DNA of 64,000 bases from BOG-1184 sp964651515 (lineage in GTDB: Bacteria > Fibrobacterota > Chitinivibrionia > Chitinivibrionales > Chitinispirillaceae). The stretch covers positions 1 to 64,000 of the forward strand of contig CAZYYB010000003.1 in assembly GCA_964651515.1 (NCBI GenBank). Direction: 5' to 3'. The translations under genes were made by a program, and so were the position numbers. The notes under the pieces are model-generated. The model did not search any database. It was not told the origin of the DNA and was given only the letters and a program-made list of their open reading frames with translations. Below are positions 18,235-26,153 of this stretch, one piece after another (position 1 is the first letter of the stretch; every line of letters begins with the position of its first letter).

Positions 18235-18687
18235 CTAGGGGGAGGTTCGGGGCGGGCGATAGTGCCGGGAGAGCAGGATAAAGGAGAGGGTGATGCCGGC
18301 CAGAACGCCGACGGTATCGATGGCCACATCGAGGGGGGATGCCGTACGTCCGGGGATGAAAATCTGGTGGGTTTCATCGGAGGCCGCATACAGGGCTCCA
18401 ATGAGAAGAGAATAGATAACGCTTTTTCCGGGTTTTTTCTGCGAGAAAAAACCGGAGAGGAGGAGCATACCGAGTATCAGGTACTCGAAAACATGGGCCG
18501 CCTTGCGCACCAGGTGTTCCTGAACGGGTACGACGAGCCTTCCGAAGAGCGCGATAATGAGTCGCTGGAGCTCCTGGACAATGAACATGCTCATACTGGA
18601 AGACTGGGTGCCGGTCCTGCTTGACATGTAGAATATACCCCCGCACCAGAGGGCGATGAGAATCCAGGCGATCGTTTTCCGTTTCAT
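18235..18687 (-). CDS. VanZ-family membrane protein
   Basis: A 150-residue protein with four hydrophobic segments. After the first helix comes FYMSSRTGTQSSSMS, then RKAAHVFEYLILGMLL and YAASDETHQIFIPGRTASPLDVAIDTVG, the set of conserved positions of the VanZ-like domain (RKxxHxxEY and SxDExHQxFxPGRxxxxxDxxxDxxG). Function is unknown in general; VanZ is linked to teicoplanin resistance in enterococci. The ATG at 18687 begins MKRKTIAWI; 21 upstream codons in frame look non-coding. Confidence 0.85.
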   Translation of the reverse strand: MKRKTIAWILIALWCGGIFYMSSRTGTQSSSMSMFIVQELQRLIIALFGRLVVPVQEHLVRKAAHVFEYLILGMLLLSGFFSQKKPGKSVIYSLLIGALYAASDETHQIFIPGRTASPLDVAIDTVGVLAGITLSFILLSRHYRPPRTSP

Positions 18688-18823
18688 GACGGGTAAAATA
18701 GGTGACGGCGGGGGGATGACGCCTTCGCCCCGAGTAATAATTGACTGCACCTGCTGTTCCTTGGTATTTTATCATTCTCACCATGGCACGTTCCTATCAC
18801 CCCTATGCGGAGGTTTTCTCACA

Positions 18824-20350
18824 ATGGCGCAAGAAACCGTTGTTTCGAAGTTTACCCTGAAAGGAAGGGAGATTCTCTCATCCTATGCGGCGATGACCAT
18901 CGAGGGCGTCATGACGGCGCGCGTGGCGCGCGGCAAGGATACCTGGACGATTGAAGAACGTAACGGCATCGCCAAAGGGACCTCGGACGGCGAAAACGAG
19001 GCTATTTACATTGCCAACGACAAGGCGATCGCCTCGATCGAAAAGAATATCGTTCCGCTTCTGCCGAAAAAAGTGGTAATCCGAAAGCCGGCCGATATCC
19101 TGGAGGCGGTGCGGGACTTCGACCTCAAGCTCGTGGCCAAAGCGGGACCCAATAAGCGCGTCTGGGGCGGCAACGCCTGCCTCGCCTCGTCGACGGTCTT
19201 TTTCCAGACCCTGCTCAAGGCCTCGGGATTCAAGCCGTGGGAAGTATTAACTAACGGGAAAAAACCCGAAACGTTCTATTTCCCCAATATCGCCTTCAAC
19301 ATGGTGTGCGGCGGCGAACACGTTCCGGGAACCAAACAGGATATCCAGGAGATGTTTTTCTTCGCCATGAACGCGAAATCGGTCAAGGACGTCTTCGTCA
19401 CCGGCACGAAGTTCTTCCGCCAGTTCGAAAAAAATCTCGTCCGCGACGGCCTTCCCACCGGGACGGCAAAGGAACGGGGATTCGTTTTCCCGGTCAAGGA
19501 TAATTTCGAGGGGCTCACCCGTATCCAGGAGTGCGCGAAGCAGCTCGGTCTCGGCGAAAAGGACTATGCAATCGGTACGGATAACGCTTTCTCCGAGATC
19601 CAGAAGACCGACGAACTGCGCGCGCAGGGCAAGTACGACATGCGTTTTTCGGGCCTCGGGATCAAGACCCGCGAAGAGCTTATCGAATTCGACTATTCGG
19701 TCGTCCAGAGCGCCCCGAACTTCGTGACCATGGAGGATCCGGGGTCCGAGATCGACATTGCGGCCCATAAGCTCATGAACGAAAAGTACGGCGACCGGGT
19801 ACAGATCGTGATCGACGATGCGGCCGTCACGCAGCTGCGCTACATCATCCCCTTCCTGGCCGCGAAATCACGCAAGGACCGGGCGGGCAACTCCGTGCTC
19901 ATCAAGCTGAACCAGGCCGGAACCTTCACCGAGACGGTGCTTGCCACGCAGGTGGTGCTCGGCAATGCCGACAGCTCTTATGTCAAGGCATTCCTGACCA
20001 CCCGCGGCGACCTCGATAAGGTGCTCGCCGACCTCAGGGAGGTGGGCGTGAAAAGCCTGGACGAGGCGCTGGCCAACATCGCGAAGAACGGGTTCACGGC
20101 GTTCTTCTCGCACCGCTCGACCGAAGGGTCGTCGGAATTCCTGCCGCTCATGCCGCTCCTGTTCGGTGCGGTGAGCCGCAAGGTCTGGTTCAAGGCAGGC
20201 GCGCCCAACGGCGAACGGAACCTCCAGAATTACAACCCCCTCATCCGTGCCGAGGAGGAGATGCGGGCCGAGGGTATCAAGACCATCGTTGCGGGATTAA
20301 AAGGGCTACCCGACGGCGTCAGGATTCCCTCTCTCAAGGGCAAGAAGTAG
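18824..20350 (+). CDS. Divergent long enolase (phosphopyruvate hydratase family)
   Basis: The 508-residue protein is much longer than normal enolase (about 430) and has low similarity, yet the active-site frame can be followed end to end. GREILSSYAA matches the AREILDSRG start. GGEHVPG and DIQE (E176) match the loop and Glu168 region; KERGF (E217) matches DEGGF, the Glu211 site. Metal ligands fit D253, E304 (FVTMEDPG) and D331 (VIDDAAVTQ). K361 lies in LIKLNQAGTFTET, H430 in FFSHRSTEG and K457 in FKAGAPNGER, followed by NYNPLIRAEEEM. All catalytic residues appear kept, so 2-phosphoglycerate dehydration is plausible. The ATG at 18824 has GGAGG ten bases upstream. Confidence 0.8.
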   Translation: MAQETVVSKFTLKGREILSSYAAMTIEGVMTARVARGKDTWTIEERNGIAKGTSDGENEAIYIANDKAIASIEKNIVPLLPKKVVIRKPADILEAVRDFDLKLVAKAGPNKRVWGGNACLASSTVFFQTLLKASGFKPWEVLTNGKKPETFYFPNIAFNMVCGGEHVPGTKQDIQEMFFFAMNAKSVKDVFVTGTKFFRQFEKNLVRDGLPTGTAKERGFVFPVKDNFEGLTRIQECAKQLGLGEKDYAIGTDNAFSEIQKTDELRAQGKYDMRFSGLGIKTREELIEFDYSVVQSAPNFVTMEDPGSEIDIAAHKLMNEKYGDRVQIVIDDAAVTQLRYIIPFLAAKSRKDRAGNSVLIKLNQAGTFTETVLATQVVLGNADSSYVKAFLTTRGDLDKVLADLREVGVKSLDEALANIAKNGFTAFFSHRSTEGSSEFLPLMPLLFGAVSRKVWFKAGAPNGERNLQNYNPLIRAEEEMRAEGIKTIVAGLKGLPDGVRIPSLKGKK

Positions 20351-20383
20351 TTGAACTCTTTTGACCGTCTTTCCGCACTGCTT

Positions 20384-20416
20384 CCCTGCGACCGGATGTA
20401 CCGTTCGGTCGCAGGG
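20384..20416 (+). terminator. 11-bp perfect hairpin after the enolase-like gene
   Basis: CCCTGCGACCG (20384-20394) pairs fully with CGGTCGCAGGG (20406-20416) across an 11-base loop. A run of eight T comes 22 bases later, too far for a textbook intrinsic terminator. It is likely a 3'-end structure of the enolase-like mRNA. Confidence 0.5.
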
Positions 20417-20489
20417 CTTCCTCTCCGTACCGGCGTTTTTTTTACCGCAATGCCGCAGGATATTGTCCCTGCCTCAGGGCGCCCCTGCG

Positions 20490-22715
20490 ATGAATGAAGT
20501 TCTTCGCCGCGATTTCCCCCTGACCCGGCCCGAGGTCGGTATCCTCCTGGGAAACGGCACGGTCGGCGCACAGATCTGGGGCCGGGACAACGTTCTCTGC
20601 ATTTCGCTCAACCGCTCCGATTTCTGGCTTCACCGGGGCGGCCTTATCCCGGGCGCCGCGGCAACCCATGCGAATATCCGGGCAATGGCCGAGCAGGGGA
20701 ATTTTGCCGGGCTCGATGGCCTGCTTGCTTCCCCGAAATCCGGCCGCAACGGCGGCACCGAGCGGCCGACGCTTCTGCCCCTCGGCCGCATCGACCTGGT
20801 CTTTGACCGGGATATCACGCTGAAAACCGGTTACCTCCACCTGAAAAACGGTAAGGTGGTGATCGATGTCGCCGATAACCGGGGCGCCTATCAGGTGAAC
20901 TGCCATCTGTCTATGGAGAAGCCTCTCATGGGTATCCACCTGCCGGCGAACCGGGACCTTCCGAAAATCAAATGCGTGACGGCCTGGGAGTATGTCGCCG
21001 ATTCCCTCGCCGCACTTTCCCTCGAACGTCCCGTGATGATCGAGGAGGCTTCGCTTTCCGGCTGGGTGCAGAAGCGGCCTCAGGACCCGGCCCTCTGCGT
21101 CGCCGCCGCTTCTGACAAATGCGATATCTACCTCGCCCTTCGCTACGGCGATTCGGTCGATGAGGCGAGGGACCACGTCCGGAAAATGTTCGAGAAGGCG
21201 AAGAAAGCGGGTTCGGATGCGATCCGGACCCAGAGCGCCACCTTCTGGGCCAACCATTTCCGCTGGGTTCCCCATATCGACATCCCGAGCGAGACGCTCT
21301 CCTTCCTCTATTACTACGGCACCTACCTCTTTGCGTCGCTCACCACACCGGGAGGCGTGGCGCCGACGATCTACGGCCCGTGGATCGATGAAAACTGCGA
21401 CCCTCCCTTTGCGGGAGGGTATCAGGCCATGATCAACCTGCGGATGTGCTACTGGCCGGCCTTCCGCATCAACCTCATGCACCACTGCAAGCCGCTCTTC
21501 GTGATGATTGACTCGTGGAAGGACCGGCTCCGGGAAAACGCGCGCCGCGTCTTCGGCATCGAGGACGGCATTCTCCTCCCCTCCATGGTCGACGACCGGT
21601 GCACGCGCATCGGCGGCACCTGGGCCGACCTGCCGGACGCCGGGGCGTCCTGCCTCATTGCCGAACTCATGTACCGGTATTTCCTGTATACGCAGGATGT
21701 CGACTTTCTGCGGAATACCGCCTGGCCGTTCATGACCGGGGTCATGCGGGTGTATGAGGTCATGCTTGAAAAGCACGGGGCCGCCTACCGCATGCCGTTC
21801 GGTATCTCCCCGGCCTTCCGGGGAACCGCCGACAGTCAATGGGGAAAGAATCCCGGCTTCCAGCTCGCATGCATCAATTTTCTGGTCGACAGCCTGCTTG
21901 CCGCCGCAGCCATCCTCGGCGAAGTACCGCCCGCGGTCTGGAAGGAAATCCAGGCTTCGCTTCCGAAAACCGCGCTGTGCGAGACGCCGGGCCGGCACGG
22001 TGCCGTACGTCGGGAACTCGGCATCTTCGACGGGGTACCCTTGCGCGAAAGCGACGCCCTGCACTCCCATCTCGCGGGAGTGAGCCCGTTCGATACCCTT
22101 GATCTCGATGACCCGGAGGTTGCGCGCGCGCTGGAACATACCGTCGAGACCTGGGTCTCGCAGGGCATGGGAGTGTGGAATGCGGCCAGCCTTCCGTGGG
22201 CCGGGATGATTCATACCCGATTGGGTAACGCCGACATGGCGGAACTGCTCCTGGAAATCTGGGAACGGGTTTTTACCAACGAGGGTCATTCACCGGTGCG
22301 GGATCCGATCTTCCTGGGATTCAGCACGCGCGGCACGCCGGAATCGGTCGTTGCCGGGAAATATGAGATGTTGCATCTGGATGCCGGCATGGGCGCGACG
22401 GCCGCCATTCCGGAGATGATGGTGCACACGAGGCGCGGGGTCAACTACCTCTTTGCCGGGGCCCCCAAGCGGTGGAAACACGTTTCATTCGACAATATCC
22501 GCACCGAAGGGGCCTTCGAAATCGGCGCAACGCGGCTCTCGGGCCGCGTGACCCGCGTGAGCATCAAGGCAAACGCGGCCGGAACGTTCCGGCTCTCGAA
22601 TCCGTGGGGCGGACGCGCGGCGCTCCAGCGTTCCCGGGGCACCTCCGCGGTGCAGGGGACGGTGCTCGAAATATCCATGGCCGCCGATGAACGGGTGGAA
22701 TTGACCGGGGAATAA
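20490..22715 (+). CDS. GH95-like glycosidase (six-hairpin fold), catalytic site altered
   Basis: The 741-residue protein follows the architecture of GH95 alpha-L-fucosidases/galactosidases. An N-terminal beta domain starts VGILLGNGTVGAQIWGRDNV, and the alpha/alpha toroid has YGPWIDENCDPPFAGGYQAM next to INLRMCYWPA (N316). DAGMGATAAIPEMMVHTR follows near the end with D631 at the catalytic-base position, and a beta C-terminal domain closes it. Compared with GH95, the first Asn of the NxN pair is Met314, and the acid Glu position appears as Ala442 (ISPAFRG for the family's SPEN). No signal peptide precedes the ATG at 20490, so it is predicted cytoplasmic. Activity and substrate are uncertain. 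Confidence 0.65.
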   Translation: MNEVLRRDFPLTRPEVGILLGNGTVGAQIWGRDNVLCISLNRSDFWLHRGGLIPGAAATHANIRAMAEQGNFAGLDGLLASPKSGRNGGTERPTLLPLGRIDLVFDRDITLKTGYLHLKNGKVVIDVADNRGAYQVNCHLSMEKPLMGIHLPANRDLPKIKCVTAWEYVADSLAALSLERPVMIEEASLSGWVQKRPQDPALCVAAASDKCDIYLALRYGDSVDEARDHVRKMFEKAKKAGSDAIRTQSATFWANHFRWVPHIDIPSETLSFLYYYGTYLFASLTTPGGVAPTIYGPWIDENCDPPFAGGYQAMINLRMCYWPAFRINLMHHCKPLFVMIDSWKDRLRENARRVFGIEDGILLPSMVDDRCTRIGGTWADLPDAGASCLIAELMYRYFLYTQDVDFLRNTAWPFMTGVMRVYEVMLEKHGAAYRMPFGISPAFRGTADSQWGKNPGFQLACINFLVDSLLAAAAILGEVPPAVWKEIQASLPKTALCETPGRHGAVRRELGIFDGVPLRESDALHSHLAGVSPFDTLDLDDPEVARALEHTVETWVSQGMGVWNAASLPWAGMIHTRLGNADMAELLLEIWERVFTNEGHSPVRDPIFLGFSTRGTPESVVAGKYEMLHLDAGMGATAAIPEMMVHTRRGVNYLFAGAPKRWKHVSFDNIRTEGAFEIGATRLSGRVTRVSIKANAAGTFRLSNPWGGRAALQRSRGTSAVQGTVLEISMAADERVELTGE

Positions 22716-22716
22716 T

Positions 22717-22989
22717 CTACGGTTCGATGACGCGGGTCTCTTCGCGTTCCTCTTCCGGGGGAACCGCCGCCGCCTGTCGCGCGGTCTTCACCTCGTCGAA
22801 GCTCAGCCACCGTCCTTCGTGGAGAAGACGGCCCCCCATGAGATGCGCCAGCACCTCCTCTTCGACTTTTTTCCGCTCAGCAAGAGTGATCCATTTGCCC
22901 GCATCGTCGAGCACGAACCCGGAGACAATGCGCTCCGTGAATTCGCGACCGCGATCGACCATTTTTGCAGCCATGCGGGGGGGCCTCAT
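22717..22989 (-). CDS. Small hypothetical protein with a G[KR]W[IL] repeat
   Basis: Ninety residues, unknown function. Two related blocks can be seen: GKWITLAERKKVEEEVLAH and GRWLSFDEVKTARQ, separated by a Gly-Arg turn; this looks like a short tandem beta-alpha repeat. The tail is rich in Glu. Its ATG overlaps the stop of the upstream TPR-like gene by one base (TGATG), so the two are translationally coupled. The alternative TTG one codon earlier is less likely. Confidence 0.65.
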   Translation of the reverse strand: MRPPRMAAKMVDRGREFTERIVSGFVLDDAGKWITLAERKKVEEEVLAHLMGGRLLHEGRWLSFDEVKTARQAAAVPPEEEREETRVIEP

Positions 22990-23612
22990 CAATGACCGGA
23001 AGAATCGGCCGGGCCGGCGTCGGGCGAGGGTGTATGCGCCCCGACCCTCGGGGGCTGCGCTCTTTGCGCCTTTGCGGTCCGGGCCGGCGCGGGCGCGGGC
23101 GAAACCCGTGCCGAAGAGTCGGGCTCCATCGTGACCGGGTCGGCCCTTCGAGGAGCGACGACCCCGCCTGCCGCGACGCAGGTCGACAGCTCACGGGCGA
23201 GCACGTCGTTCGGGTAGAGTTTTTTCATTTCAACGAGGTTCTTGTCCGCCGCCTCCGTGTTCCCGGCCTGCAATTCGGCAAGCGTCACGACGGCGTAATC
23301 AGTCCGATTGTGCTCCGCCTTCAGCTCATGAAAAGCAATCAGGGTACCCGCCACCGAGACCAGAAGCGCCGCGCAACCGACAAAAACGGCAACGAGAGTC
23401 GGAAAATCCCATCCGCTCCCGCCCGCCTGGAGGCAGGTCGTTACCTCATTCGCCTTGATTTTCTGAAGCTGGATGAAGGCATAGCCGCACTCGCTTGAAT
23501 CCGGGAACTCCCGCATGACGGCCTCGTAGATTTTGACTGCATCGGAAATTTTTTTCTCCCGATAGTGCAGCCGATAGGCTTCCTCGTAGAGCTCGAACGG
23601 GGTATTTGCCAT
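22989..23612 (-). CDS. TPR-like protein with one transmembrane helix
   Basis: A 207-residue protein, not a known named family. Residues 5-50 (FELYEEAYRLHYREKKISDA and following) form a tetratricopeptide-like hairpin pair. Residues about 70-95 form one membrane helix, and a second TPR-like pair follows at about 105-140. The last 50 residues are rich in Ala, Pro and Arg and probably disordered. AAAGGAGAG lies just before the ATG. It is between the Cys-rich small gene and the W-repeat gene on the same strand. It may act as a membrane-tethered scaffold, which is only an inference. Confidence 0.7.
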   Translation of the reverse strand: MANTPFELYEEAYRLHYREKKISDAVKIYEAVMREFPDSSECGYAFIQLQKIKANEVTTCLQAGGSGWDFPTLVAVFVGCAALLVSVAGTLIAFHELKAEHNRTDYAVVTLAELQAGNTEAADKNLVEMKKLYPNDVLARELSTCVAAGGVVAPRRADPVTMEPDSSARVSPAPAPARTAKAQRAQPPRVGAHTPSPDAGPADSSGH

Positions 23613-23646
23613 TGCCTCTCTCCTTTGCGGTCCCGTGCGAGGGGAC

Positions 23647-23973
23647 TTAAAATCCCTTCCGGATATTTTTCATCAGCGCCTTGATCTGCTGATCGGACAT
23701 CGACCGTCCCTGCGCCGGGGCGGGAACGTACCGGTCGCAGACAAATTTTTCGTCGCCGCCGAAGGAAACCACGCCGGTTGATCGCCCGCTTCGCCGGGCC
23801 TTGAACTCCGAGCATCCCTGCTTGGTTTTACAGGTGAAACACGACCCGGATGCGGCGCTCTTCCTGCCGTCGCCCGGCCCGTCGCTTATCTGATCGCGGC
23901 GTTTCATGTCCTCCGCCACGGCAAGAGCCCGGTTCTTTGCGACAAAATGGTCGTGATCGATACTGCGCTTCAT
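23647..23973 (-). CDS. Small cysteine-containing hypothetical protein
   Basis: A 108-residue protein of unknown function with four cysteines arranged as CFTCKTKQGC and a later FVCDRY, suggesting a small zinc- or iron-binding knuckle. The C-terminus is basic. An AAAAGGG ribosome site precedes the ATG at 23973. It sits 93 bases after the GIY-YIG gene and 34 bases before the TPR-like gene, so it is probably in the same operon. No enzyme motif is recognised. Confidence 0.6.
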   Translation of the reverse strand: MKRSIDHDHFVAKNRALAVAEDMKRRDQISDGPGDGRKSAASGSCFTCKTKQGCSEFKARRSGRSTGVVSFGGDEKFVCDRYVPAPAQGRSMSDQQIKALMKNIRKGF

Positions 23974-24066
23974 AGGTATGCCCTTTTAAAATGTAAAAGA
24001 AACCCCACGTCTGACGACCCGAAAAATAATCTATGCACCTCCACCGGCAGGGCAGCCGGGAGAATT

Positions 24067-25503
24067 TCAAAGACCGTCACGGGCCAGAAGGCGGAGCGCT
24101 TCGTAGACCTCCTCCGCCCCCGCCATCCGGTGCACCGGAACGATTGCCGGTTCATCGGCATGGCGCCGGATCCATCGAACGGCAATCTGGTGTTCGGGAA
24201 AATCGGAGCTTACGGGGCTCAGTTTTTTGCTGAAAAAGAAAGCGTCAAGCTCCTTGATGATCTCGGTGCGCGCCTCCGGGTCCGCATCGAACGATTTAAG
24301 AAGTATGCGCTGCTCCCGCCTGACCCACACCGACATCACCCTGCCGGGCAGGGCATGGGGCAGCACCACGATGCAATCATCGATCGGCCGGAACGATCCT
24401 TTGCTCTCGACTACCTCGAACTGACGGTTAAGGAGGGGGGAGTACTTCCGGATGAGCCGGTATTCGTGGATCAGGCATTCGAGTTCCGATCCGCATTGGT
24501 GGGAAATGATGCGGCGCGATTGGTCGCGGATCTGTTCGAGTTTCCCCGGCGACTCATCGGTTTCACCGAAATAGCCGAGGAGCCGGCGCCTGAGATTCTT
24601 TGCCTTGCCGATATAGAGGTAGTTGTCCGAAGCGTCCTTGAAGGCATAGACCGCGGGAGAGGCGGGCAGGGCGAGAAGATCGTCATAGGAGAACTCTTTG
24701 CCGGTAAAGAGGGAGGCCTTCTCCCGGCGAAACAGGGCATCGAGGTCCTCGCGCGTTTCGATCCCCCTCAGCCGGAGCGTCGCAAGAAGCTCGGCCACGC
24801 AGAGGGCGAATTGCTCACCCTGTCGCCGGGCGGTGTCCCCCTTCGCCCCCGCGGCGCCGGGAACGGCCCGTTCGAGGGCCGCAAGGGTGAGCGGCCGCGG
24901 CACCGACACGCCGGCCGCCCGGAGAAGCTCGCTTACCACCAGGGTGTCGTCCGGGAGCGTTTCGCCGATCACGGAACAGGCGATCGTTATACTGTCGCGG
25001 CTGGTCGAGCCGAGGAAAACCGGGATGCGATTCTCTTCCTTCGACGCGATGAACAGGAGAAGCTCCTGCGCCGCCTCGGGAGAAAAGGGCGCATCAGCCC
25101 CGTCGGCGAGACGGTCGCGATCATCGAAGGAGAGGGAAGCGGGATCGACGATCCATCCCGATGCGCTGCACGCAATACGCGGCATCAGCTCCCAGAGTGA
25201 AAGATACCGGACCCTGTGCGAAACGGGATCGATCACCCCATGCACCGCGACGAAGGGAAGCCCCCCCTGCGCCGGGTCTTCGACGGATTGCCTGGCGCGG
25301 GCGTGCCATAAACCCGTCTCGTCCTGGAAACATCGGCGGTCGGGAAGGAGCATGGCCTTTATGGCCGGGGCGACGCTTACGGCAATCGAGCCTTTCAGCT
25401 TGAGGAAACGCTCCCCGAGCTCAGCCGCCGAAACCCCTTCGGGTCGTTCCCGTAGAAAAGCTATGATGGAGTCGTGGAGTGATGGTTGCGATGATGCGCT
25501 CAT
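24067..25503 (-). CDS. GIY-YIG nuclease-domain protein fused to a degenerate DnaQ-like domain
   Basis: The 478-residue protein has three parts. Residues 1-70 look like a winged helix. Residues about 85-265 follow the outline of a DnaQ-type 3'-5' exonuclease, as in known DnaQ-UvrC fusions, but the DxE motif is replaced (FVAVHGVIDP) and the other acidic ligands are not evident. Residues about 285-370 are a UvrC/Cho-type GIY-YIG domain: SPAVYAFKDASDNYLYIGKA then KNLRRRLLGYF and a later ELECLIHEYRLIRKYSP with the conserved Glu. The C-terminal 100 residues are not recognised. A role in DNA repair incision, like Cho, is plausible. Confidence 0.8.
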   Translation of the reverse strand: MSASSQPSLHDSIIAFLRERPEGVSAAELGERFLKLKGSIAVSVAPAIKAMLLPDRRCFQDETGLWHARARQSVEDPAQGGLPFVAVHGVIDPVSHRVRYLSLWELMPRIACSASGWIVDPASLSFDDRDRLADGADAPFSPEAAQELLLFIASKEENRIPVFLGSTSRDSITIACSVIGETLPDDTLVVSELLRAAGVSVPRPLTLAALERAVPGAAGAKGDTARRQGEQFALCVAELLATLRLRGIETREDLDALFRREKASLFTGKEFSYDDLLALPASPAVYAFKDASDNYLYIGKAKNLRRRLLGYFGETDESPGKLEQIRDQSRRIISHQCGSELECLIHEYRLIRKYSPLLNRQFEVVESKGSFRPIDDCIVVLPHALPGRVMSVWVRREQRILLKSFDADPEARTEIIKELDAFFFSKKLSPVSSDFPEHQIAVRWIRRHADEPAIVPVHRMAGAEEVYEALRLLARDGL

Positions 25504-25773
25504 GATGGGTGTCGGTCCGCGGTAGAAATATACTCCTTTCGAAGCAGGGAATCATGACAATTGATGTTAAATACCTCTTGTGCCAGCAAGCAGTGTAATG
25601 TATTTTAAAAATATGGAGAGTGGCACCTTACCCCGTGCCATGCGTTCCTTATCCCATCATTGCCGACGCACGGTTTTAAGAGGAATCTGGTTTAAAAAAT
25701 TTTGCAATATGGCGTGACGCTGTGTCAGCCTGAGCAAATTACCACCTCAAGCCTCAGAGAGGAGCCATGCATC

Positions 25774-26070
25774 ATGGCACGTATCAGTAAAGAGCAGCTC
25801 ATAAAGCTGCAGAAGAAGTTCCGCACCGATGCAAAAATCGGCGAGCAGTTCGGCATCACGCGGCAGGCGGTGCATCAGTTGCGTAAGAAGTACGGCATCG
25901 ATTCAATGATCGCCGAAAACATCGAGCGCAACGAAGACATGGTCAGGTTGCATGACGAAGGCATGTCCGGGATGGCACTGGCGAAGAAGTTCAAGCTGTC
26001 GGTTTCCCAGACTTATCGCATTCTCAATACACCACGAGTGGGAAAAAAGAAGACGAAGAAGCGTAAGTAG
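25774..26070 (+). CDS. Small protein with two helix-turn-helix motifs
   Basis: A 98-residue basic protein. The first HTH spans about residues 15-38 (AKIGEQFGITRQAVHQLRKK) and the second about 55-78 (EGMSGMALAKKFKLSVSQTY), each like the helix pairs of resolvase or sigma region 4 proteins. A Lys-rich tail follows (KKKTKKRK). It has no ligand domain, so it could be a nucleoid-type or simple repressor protein. The ATG at 25774 is preceded by GAGAGGAGC; upstream codons in frame look non-coding. A strong terminator follows 23 bases after the stop, so it is monocistronic. Confidence 0.8.
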   Translation: MARISKEQLIKLQKKFRTDAKIGEQFGITRQAVHQLRKKYGIDSMIAENIERNEDMVRLHDEGMSGMALAKKFKLSVSQTYRILNTPRVGKKKTKKRK

Positions 26071-26092
26071 CCGGCAATCATCTGCAAGAGAC

Positions 26093-26130
26093 AGGCGGGG
26101 CGCCCGAAAACGGGGGCTCCGCCTTTTTCT
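26093..26130 (+). terminator. Rho-independent terminator of the double-HTH gene
   Basis: Arms 26093-26106 and 26111-26124 pair at 13 of 14 positions (one of these a G-T wobble; one G-G mismatch) around an AAAA loop, followed directly by TTTTT. It ends only 24 bases before the GTG start of murJ, so murJ must have its own promoter overlapping this structure or rely on read-through. Confidence 0.85.
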
Positions 26131-26153
26131 CGTCCTCAAAGAGTGCACATTCC

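Noticed and set aside
20442..22289. A 615-codon minus-strand open frame
   Set aside because: Antisense to the GH95-like gene, with no family motif and low-complexity His/Arg/Gly composition.
25504..25773. A promoter TTGTGC-17-TATTTT upstream of the double-HTH gene
   Set aside because: The match is weak (3 of 6 at -35) and the region is AT-rich enough to give it by chance; nothing else there was supportable.
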